From an uncultured Parvularculaceae bacterium (GTDB taxonomy: Bacteria > Pseudomonadota > Alphaproteobacteria > Caulobacterales > Parvularculaceae), in assembly GCA_947259375.1 (NCBI GenBank), contig CAMYLZ010000032.1, positions 69,501-133,500 on the forward strand: a stretch of 64,000 nucleotides of DNA, written 5' to 3'. Below are positions 53,064 to 59,523 of the stretch, piece after piece. The stretch's first letter is position 1, and each line of letters starts with the position of its first letter. Made by a program: the position numbers and the translations under genes. The notes under the pieces are model-generated. The model did no database searches. It saw only the letters and a list, made by a program, of their open reading frames with translations, and had not been told where the DNA came from.

Positions 53064-53642
53064 ATGGACATTCAGGTCAGCGGAAAAAACATGGCTTTAG
53101 GCGACGCCCTTCAGACCCATGTGACCGACAAACTCTCCGAAAGCGTCAACAAATATTTCGATCGCGGCGCCGAGGCGACGGTTACGTTCGCCAAGGAGCG
53201 CCACCTGATCGAATGCGACGTGACCGCCCATCTCGCCTCGGGCGTGTTCCTGGCCGCGCATGGCGAAGGCGGCGATGCTTACGGCGCGTTCGAGGAATCG
53301 GTTGAAAAGCTCGAAAAGCGCATCCGGCGCTACAAACGCCGCCTGAAAAACCATCATGCGACGGGCAAGGAGCCCCTGCCGGCGGAAAGCGCATCCTATT
53401 ACCTGCTTGAGCCGTTTGGCGACGAGCAGGACGCTGCCGGAGATGAAGGCGATCCGGCGCCGGTCATCATCGCCGAATCGCAAACGACCTTGCGCGAAAT
53501 GACGGTTGGCGCTGCGGTGATGCAGCTCGATCTCGCGGAACAACCGGCGATTGTGTTCAAGAATGCAGCGCACGGCAGGATCAATATTGTATATCGGCGC
53601 CGGGACGGCCATATCGGATGGGTTGATCCGACCGCCTCTTAG
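53064..53642 (+). CDS. hpf: ribosome hibernation promoting factor (long HPF/RaiA)
   Basis: MDIQVSGKNMALGDALQTHVTDKLSESVNKYFDRGAEATVTF; C-terminal PVIIAESQTTLREMTVGAAVMQLDLAEQPAIVFKNAAHGRINIVYRRRDGHIGWVDP; downstream of rpoN. Confidence 0.96.
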   Translation: MDIQVSGKNMALGDALQTHVTDKLSESVNKYFDRGAEATVTFAKERHLIECDVTAHLASGVFLAAHGEGGDAYGAFEESVEKLEKRIRRYKRRLKNHHATGKEPLPAESASYYLLEPFGDEQDAAGDEGDPAPVIIAESQTTLREMTVGAAVMQLDLAEQPAIVFKNAAHGRINIVYRRRDGHIGWVDPTAS

Positions 53643-53757
53643 GAGTACAGCGCGCGGCGACGGCGCCCGGGGGCGTCGTCGGCTCGATGAGTAACAGGGC
53701 CAACAAGGCGGCAATGCGCTACGACGACGCCGATTGCGGCGGGCTTGTGTGAGTGTG

Positions 53758-54222
53758 ATGGGACTTGATGACCTTCTGCGCCCCGAGGGCGTGATTAATA
53801 ATCTGAGAGCCACGTGTAAACGCGACGCGCTGCAATCGCTCGCGGACGCGGCGAGCCCGCTTGTCGGGCGGCCCGCTTCGGAAATCGTGGAAACGCTGCT
53901 TGAGCGCGAACAGCTTGGTTCGACCGGCGTCGGCGACGGCGTCGCCCTGCCCCATGGCAAAATGGAAGGGCTAAACAAGATTGTCGGCGTCCTCGCGCGG
54001 CTTGAAACGCCGGTCAGCTTTGACGCGGTCGACGATCAACCGGTGGACCTTGTTTTCATGCTCCTCGCGCCGGCGAACGCCACCGCAGCGCATTTGAAGG
54101 CCCTCGCCAAGGTATCGCGCCTATTGCGCGACGGCGATGCACGCAGCGCGCTTCGCGGCGCCGATACGGCCGAAGCGCTATATGCGATCGCCACCGCGGA
54201 GCAAAAACATCACGCCGCCTGA
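53758..54222 (+). CDS. ptsN: PTS IIA-like nitrogen regulatory protein PtsN
   Basis: TLLEREQLGSTGVGDGVALPHGKMEGLNKIVGVLARLETPVSFDAVDDQPVDLVFMLLAPANATAAHLKALAKVSRLLRD. Confidence 0.96.
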   Translation: MGLDDLLRPEGVINNLRATCKRDALQSLADAASPLVGRPASEIVETLLEREQLGSTGVGDGVALPHGKMEGLNKIVGVLARLETPVSFDAVDDQPVDLVFMLLAPANATAAHLKALAKVSRLLRDGDARSALRGADTAEALYAIATAEQKHHAA

Positions 54223-54258
54223 CCGGCGCAATTTATCAGTATTCGGATTGATTTCGAA

Positions 54259-54285
54259 AACCCGTCAGTGAACGCTGACCGGGTT
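54259..54285 (-). terminator. terminator hairpin overlapping the stop of the DUF1150 gene
   Basis: Minus strand AACCCGGTCAGcgttcaCTGACGGGTTTT: 10-bp stem with one bulge plus T run; stop TGA lies in the hairpin. Confidence 0.75.
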
Positions 54286-54564
54286 CATTTCATATTGGCG
54301 CGCCGCCGCAAAGGCGAGTTCGCGGTCACCGACAAGGGCGAGCCGTTCGCCGTTGGAAGAATGCACCGAGTAAAGGATATCGGCGTCATCAATCTCGACG
54401 GCAAGCTCGCCATCCTCGTCCAGCAAATCATCGATCACGTCACGCGCCGCCACGGTGCGGATATAAACAAGCTTGCGCCCGCCGAGTTCGGCAAAGTCGC
54501 GCGCCGAGAGCGGTTTGCCGCTCTCGCCCAGATTTGCAATCGCGCCGTTTTTCATCAATGCCAT
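54265..54564 (-). CDS. DUF1150 family protein
   Basis: LGGRKLVYIRTVAARDVIDDLLDEDGELAVEIDDADILYSVHSSNGERLALVGDRELAFAAARQYEMNPVSVH; start at MALMKNGAI. Confidence 0.82.
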   Translation of the reverse strand: MALMKNGAIANLGESGKPLSARDFAELGGRKLVYIRTVAARDVIDDLLDEDGELAVEIDDADILYSVHSSNGERLALVGDRELAFAAARQYEMNPVSVH

Positions 54565-54867
54565 AACGTTAACAATCCTCGGTCGATCACCTCGTTTGCG
54601 AATTGTGCCTGACAACACGCTAGTAAAACGTGAACGTCCGCGCCGAAATTCCCGTTCCGGCACGCAAAACCCAAAGCCTGATGTTTTGCGCCGGAATTTT
54701 CGGGCGGGTCGCCATCATCCGCTCACTATCGCCCATTTATGGCTATATTATAACATTTCAACCCGCGATTTTCCCCACCCGGCGGCGCCAGATAGCGTCC
54801 GTCGCAGCGAAAGATGTCGCGTTAGCAATCTGTTTTCGTTAATGAATGCATCTCGGGCCGCGCACCA

Positions 54868-55884
54868 TCAGGCGGCGTCGCCTGCGTCAAAATCACCCAG
54901 AATTGATGCAAACAGCCCCGGGTCCACATTACCGCCGGAAAGGGTGATGGCGGTGGTTTTGCCCTTGCCGTCGAACTTGCCCGAAAGCAGCGCCGCCAGC
55001 GCCACCGCGCCGCCAGGCTCGACCACCAGTTTCAGCCGCTGGAAAGCGAAGGCCATGGCCGCTTTGACATCATCATCGCTCAAGGAAACGCCGCCCCGCA
55101 CAAGCCGCTGCATGATCGGGAAAGTAAGCCAGCCCGGACTGGGCGTCGCGATGGCGTCGCAAATCGTCTTCTTTGTCACATCCGCCCTCAGCCGCTCGCC
55201 GGCGCGGATCGAAGCCCAGGTTTCGTCGTAGCCTTCCGGCTCGGCAATCCAGACTTGTGTATTCGGTGATACATCTTCGAGGATCATGGCGCATCCCGCC
55301 GTCAGGCCGCCGCCGCCGCAACAGGTAATGAAGGCGTCAATTTCGATACCGCGCGCAACCGCCGCTTCCCAGGCTTCGAGCGCCGCCGTGCCCTGCCCTT
55401 CGACGATATGCGGGTGATCATAGGAAGGCGCGAGAACCATACCCTTTTCCCGGATGATCTCCATGGCGATCGCCTCGCGGTCTTCGCTATAGCGGTCATA
55501 GGCGATGATCTCCGCGCCCAGCGCGCGGACATTTCTCGCCTTAATCGCCGGCGCATCTTTCGGCATGATGATGCTCGCCTTGGCGCCCATTAGCCGCGCG
55601 GCAAGCGCGACGCCCTGCGCATGATTGCCCGACGACCAGGCGAGCACGCCGGCGCGGCGTTGCTCGTCGCTGAGCTGCGAGACGAGATTATAAGCACCGC
55701 GAAACTTGAATGAGCCGTAGCGCTGCAGCACCTCGGCCTTGATCAGGACGCGCCCGCCGACAATGTCATTGAGGATTTCGCTTTCGAGAAGCGGCGTGCG
55801 CACGGCCTTGCCTTTGAGGCGCACCGCCGCCGCCCGAACGCCATCCGCCGTCACCGCTGCTTCATCCCCCAAAATCTCAGTCAT
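54868..55884 (-). CDS. threonine/serine dehydratase (PLP-dependent)
   Basis: YGSFKFRGAYNLVSQL (PLP Lys), AWSSGNHAQGVALAARLMGAKASIIMPKDAP, TCCGGGGLTAGCA. Confidence 0.94.
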   Translation of the reverse strand: MTEILGDEAAVTADGVRAAAVRLKGKAVRTPLLESEILNDIVGGRVLIKAEVLQRYGSFKFRGAYNLVSQLSDEQRRAGVLAWSSGNHAQGVALAARLMGAKASIIMPKDAPAIKARNVRALGAEIIAYDRYSEDREAIAMEIIREKGMVLAPSYDHPHIVEGQGTAALEAWEAAVARGIEIDAFITCCGGGGLTAGCAMILEDVSPNTQVWIAEPEGYDETWASIRAGERLRADVTKKTICDAIATPSPGWLTFPIMQRLVRGGVSLSDDDVKAAMAFAFQRLKLVVEPGGAVALAALLSGKFDGKGKTTAITLSGGNVDPGLFASILGDFDAGDAA

Positions 55885-56362
55885 TACGCGAGGCCTTTTT
55901 TTTAGCGTCTTGGTTATTTGCTTGCTCAAGCATTTTTGAGGCGCCGTAATGCCCACCGGTCTCGAAGTCTCGGTCTTGCAGAGAAGACGGGTCGCGTGAT
56001 TGAACGACTCGAAGCCCTAAGACCAAAGCTCGAGCAATATCAGCCCATTTGTTCTGATCAACCTGAGCTACGCGTAAAATTGGCTCTAGCAACTTTAAAA
56101 GCCGAGGCTCAGTGAGAATGTTCGGCGTTGCACCTAGCTGCTCGACAACACCGGTCTCTGGCGCGGCATCTCCATATTCAAGCCAAGCCTGACTTACGCT
56201 CAACACTTCCGCCAAACGCTCCATTACATCACGGCGGGGTTGTGTATCTCCTGTTTCCCATTCAGCAACCGCTGATTGTGACCTATGTGCTTGGTCCGCC
56301 AAATCCTTTTGTGAAAGGCCGGCTTTCGTTCGCGCCAGTTTGATTCTTTTCCCTATGCTCAT
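55877..56362 (-). CDS. XRE family HTH transcriptional regulator
   Basis: MSIGKRIKLARTKAGLSQKDLADQAHRSQSAVAEWETGDTQPRRDVMERLAEVLSVSQAWLEYG; 8-nt overlap with downstream dehydratase. Confidence 0.88.
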   Translation of the reverse strand: MSIGKRIKLARTKAGLSQKDLADQAHRSQSAVAEWETGDTQPRRDVMERLAEVLSVSQAWLEYGDAAPETGVVEQLGATPNILTEPRLLKLLEPILRVAQVDQNKWADIARALVLGLRVVQSRDPSSLQDRDFETGGHYGASKMLEQANNQDAKKKASRND

Positions 56363-56499
56363 GCGTTCCTTAAGGTCTGGGGATAAACCTGCCGTAGAAA
56401 AATCAAGTTGCGAAATTGAACTTCCCGACGGCGCCACACATACCGGAAATGCGGCGCGCGCCAAGGCGTTTTTAAGGCTTTATCGAGACCGGCGCGATT

Positions 56500-57312
56500 T
56501 CAGGCGGCAAGCGCGCCGGCAAAGGCCAGCAACAAGACGCCGAAGACGACGCGATAAATCACGAAGGGCAGAAAGCTGATGGTCCGCGTCAATTTCATCA
56601 GCACGGCGATCGCCGCATAGGCGCTTGCAAAGGACAAAACGCCGACAATCAACGCGCTTCGCATATCCGCCCCAGCGCCGTCGCGAATGATTTCAAGCGT
56701 CGCAAAGGCGCCCAGGGCGAGGATCGTCGGGATCGCCAGCAGCATCGAAAACCGCGCCGCTTCCGGCCGGGTCCAGCCAAGATAACGCGCCATGGTCATG
56801 GTCACGCCCGAGCGCGAAACGCCCGGCGCCAGCGCGCACATTTGCGCCGCGCCAATGGACAGCGCATCGCGCCAGCTCATGCGCTCAAGGCCCGCCTTGT
56901 CGCTCTTGGAGCGGTCGCCATGCCACAAGAGCAACCCGAAAATAATGCTCACCCAGCCGATCACCACCGGGTTGCGCAACGCCTGCGTCCAGTCGGCGAG
57001 CACAAAAATAGCGGCCAGCGCCAAGGTCGGGACCGTCGCCGCAGCGATAAACAGGAACAACCGGCGATCGCCGCTTTCGCGCCAGCGCAGCACATCGACG
57101 CCGCCGCGAAACAGCATCCCCGTTTCCTGCCGGAAATAGAGCAAGACAGCGCCAAGCGAGCCGACATGCGCGGCGATATCGATGAGCGGCCCCTGATCCT
57201 GCCAGCCATTGACCGCAATCGGCGCAAGGATGAGATGCGCCGAAGACGAGATTGGCAGGAATTCGGTGATCCCCTGGATCAGGGCGAGAACGATCAGTTG
57301 AACGAGTGTCAT
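56500..57312 (-). CDS. uppP: undecaprenyl-diphosphate phosphatase
   Basis: LALIQGITEFLPISSSAHLIL; GAAQMCALAPGVSRSGVTMTMARYLGWTRPEAARFSMLLAIPTILA. Confidence 0.97.
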   Translation of the reverse strand: MTLVQLIVLALIQGITEFLPISSSAHLILAPIAVNGWQDQGPLIDIAAHVGSLGAVLLYFRQETGMLFRGGVDVLRWRESGDRRLFLFIAAATVPTLALAAIFVLADWTQALRNPVVIGWVSIIFGLLLWHGDRSKSDKAGLERMSWRDALSIGAAQMCALAPGVSRSGVTMTMARYLGWTRPEAARFSMLLAIPTILALGAFATLEIIRDGAGADMRSALIVGVLSFASAYAAIAVLMKLTRTISFLPFVIYRVVFGVLLLAFAGALAA

Positions 57313-57436
57313 GACCTGCTCATAGCCGGATTTGCGCGCCGAACGCTATGAAATTTCCGGGGAGATTGTTCGACTGTTTCGCGGCAACCGCACGGCATCG
57401 ACCGGGCGCTGTCGCCTAGCCCGGCCGGCAAGCCTG

Positions 57437-57853
57437 CTATTGACGATGCGCCGCCGGGGCCGGCTCGACATCCGCGCTTTCAATCATGCCGATCTCAGCG
57501 AGCTTGGTCGCAATCGCCGCCCTATCAAACGGCTTGAGGATATGGTGCGCAGCGCCCGCCCCTTTGGCCAAGGTGAATTGCTGCGGGTCGTTTTCCGTCG
57601 CACACAGAATAATCTGCGGGCGGGCGCCTTCACCAAGGTCGGAGGCGCCGCGTAGGAAATCGAGCGCGCCCATGGACGGCAAGTCCCAGTCCAACAAGAC
57701 CACATCGGCGCCATGGTCGCGGCAATGGTCAATCGCTTCGCCCGCATTGACCACGCCTGCCGTCTCAAGCCCGAGATCGGCGATAATGCGGACAGCGATT
57801 TCACGAACGACGTCAGAGTCTTCAATGACGAGACAGCTTTTTTTCGTAGTCAT
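57437..57853 (-). CDS. single-domain response regulator (CheY-like receiver)
   Basis: CLVIEDSDVVREIAVRII; VVLLDWDLPSMGALDFL (phospho-Asp); HHILKPFDRAAI (KP motif). Confidence 0.92.
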   Translation of the reverse strand: MTTKKSCLVIEDSDVVREIAVRIIADLGLETAGVVNAGEAIDHCRDHGADVVLLDWDLPSMGALDFLRGASDLGEGARPQIILCATENDPQQFTLAKGAGAAHHILKPFDRAAIATKLAEIGMIESADVEPAPAAHRQ

Positions 57854-58039
57854 GGCCGATTCATCCTTAAAAGCGCGTCCGCAAAATTCTTTGCCGACAA
57901 CGTGCCCATGCTAGGCGCCAACGCGCGTGTCAACACGATCCAGGCCGCATGTTCTTCACTTGAAGATTATTGAACACAGCCTGAATGGGCATTCGGGCTC
58001 TATTGTGCCACCAAGGGCGTTATCTCGCAGTTAACGCCC

Positions 58040-58055
58040 CTTGTCGCGCGACAAG
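58040..58055. repeat. perfect palindrome just past chpT stop
   Basis: CTTGTCGCGCGACAAG (18 bp when extended to 58039-58056). Confidence 0.7.
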
Positions 58056-58056
58056 G

Positions 58057-58713
58057 TCAATCAGAAAATGTCGCCCGGAAAACCACCGCCTCGTCAGAGC
58101 GCTTCACGCGCAATACGCCGCCAACGGATTTCACCAATTGCGCAGCGATCAACGCCGGCGTCATTTTCGGCGTCAGTTCCGTCGCATCGCCGCCAAGCGC
58201 GCGCACCAGCGTATCATTAAGCAGGAGCTTCTTGCCCGATGCGGTAATCGTGAAATTGTTGATATCGCCTTCGATGACCACATCCCCGCCGCGCGGCACG
58301 CAGTCGGCGGCGGCGTAAGCGAGCACCAGCAACACCTTGACGTTCTCTTTCGGCGCGAGCCCGGAATCAATCTTCCAATGAAGAACCGCTTTCATAATGT
58401 CGAAAAGGTCCGTAAGCGCCTTTTTCGCATCATCAAGACTGATCTGCGCGCCGTAACCGCCAGCCGCGCCATAGGCGAGCCGCGCATAAGACAAAAGCGC
58501 AATGGCTTTTTGTGCGCCCGAGCGCACCAGGTCCATGGCGGCCTCGTGCATCGCGCCTTCCATGGCCGGATCGTCCAGCACCTCAAGGCCGGAGCTAAGC
58601 GCCCCCACCGGATTGATCAGATCGTGGCAAACCCGCGACGACAACAGCGCCGACAGGGTCAAGGCATCGGGGCCCTCATCATCGGGCGGCGTCAGGTCAA
58701 GCGCTTCGGACAT
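58057..58713 (-). CDS. chpT: histidine phosphotransferase ChpT-like
   Basis: LTLSALLSSRVCHDLINPVGALSSGLEVLDDPAMEGAMHEAAMDLVRSGAQKAIALLSYARLAYGAAG; degenerate ATPase-like C-domain. Confidence 0.9.
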   Translation of the reverse strand: MSEALDLTPPDDEGPDALTLSALLSSRVCHDLINPVGALSSGLEVLDDPAMEGAMHEAAMDLVRSGAQKAIALLSYARLAYGAAGGYGAQISLDDAKKALTDLFDIMKAVLHWKIDSGLAPKENVKVLLVLAYAAADCVPRGGDVVIEGDINNFTITASGKKLLLNDTLVRALGGDATELTPKMTPALIAAQLVKSVGGVLRVKRSDEAVVFRATFSD

Positions 58714-58795
58714 TGGAACAGAACTCTTTGCTGCGAAAGCGTTCTTATAATCCCGATTCGCCCGTGCTTGTCCGTCTGTTCGCGGCGCGGCGGCG

Positions 58796-59155
58796 TTAAA
58801 TTTTTCGCCAGGCGCCGCTCTCGGCGCGCACGCATTGGCCGGATGTGGCCTGCCCCTGCAATTTGCGCGCGGTCAGCTTGGCCGTATCCTCAACAGTCAC
58901 GCCGTTGCGATTCGCGAGGTCGGCGTAAACCGCCTTGCGCTGCTGGTTGATGTCATTCATCTCGCGGCGCAGCGACGCGTTGATCGACTTGCCGGTCACG
59001 ACGCCGAGATAGCCGTCAGCCTGTTCGCCAATTTCGCAATTGTCCTTCGCGCGTTCGATCGCCGGGCTGGCTGCGCTCGCGGGCGCGAGGGTCGCGGCCA
59101 GCGTCATCATTGCGGCGGCCATGCAAAGCAGCGTGTTCTTTACGGAAATTCCCAT
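58796..59155 (-). CDS. YdbL family (DUF1318) protein
   Basis: Signal peptide; CEIGEQADGYLGVVTGKSINASLRREMNDINQQRKAVYADLANRNGVTVEDTAKLTARKL; GGGGGAGG RBS before MGIS start. Confidence 0.88.
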   Translation of the reverse strand: MGISVKNTLLCMAAAMMTLAATLAPASAASPAIERAKDNCEIGEQADGYLGVVTGKSINASLRREMNDINQQRKAVYADLANRNGVTVEDTAKLTARKLQGQATSGQCVRAESGAWRKI

Positions 59156-59169
59156 GCGAGCCTCCCCCA

Positions 59170-59382
59170 TCAGAAAATGTTCGGATTTTGCGCGATCGCG
59201 TCTTCGATCTCGCGCTCAAGCCTGACGAGCACTTCGCCAGAGACATTGACGTTGAGATTGACCTCAACCGGCTTTTCCCCGCCTTCGACCTTGACGCTGG
59301 CGCAAGCGAGCAGACCCGCCGCCAGCGGCGCTAGGACCGCCAGCTTCAAAGGTATCTTCAGGGGTCGTTTTCTTGTCATCAC
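59170..59382 (-). CDS. YnbE family lipoprotein
   Basis: Lipobox LLAC; VEGGEKPVEVNLNVNVSGEVLVRLEREIEDAIAQNPNIF; between YdbH- and YdbL-like genes. Confidence 0.87.
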   Translation of the reverse strand: MMTRKRPLKIPLKLAVLAPLAAGLLACASVKVEGGEKPVEVNLNVNVSGEVLVRLEREIEDAIAQNPNIF

Positions 59383-59523
59383 AGATCAGCCCTCCGCACC
59401 GAAATCCCTTGTTTTCCATACGCCATGCAACCGTTATCTTCGTCACCCTACTTCGTTCGTGAGACGAAAAACAGGCGAAATTGGGCCGAAGCATGCATGC
59501 GCGGCGCCTTAATTCGACGTGGC

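Noticed and set aside
55877-56362. XRE regulator as prophage repressor
   Set aside because: No prophage genes in neighbourhood; coupled to a metabolic enzyme.
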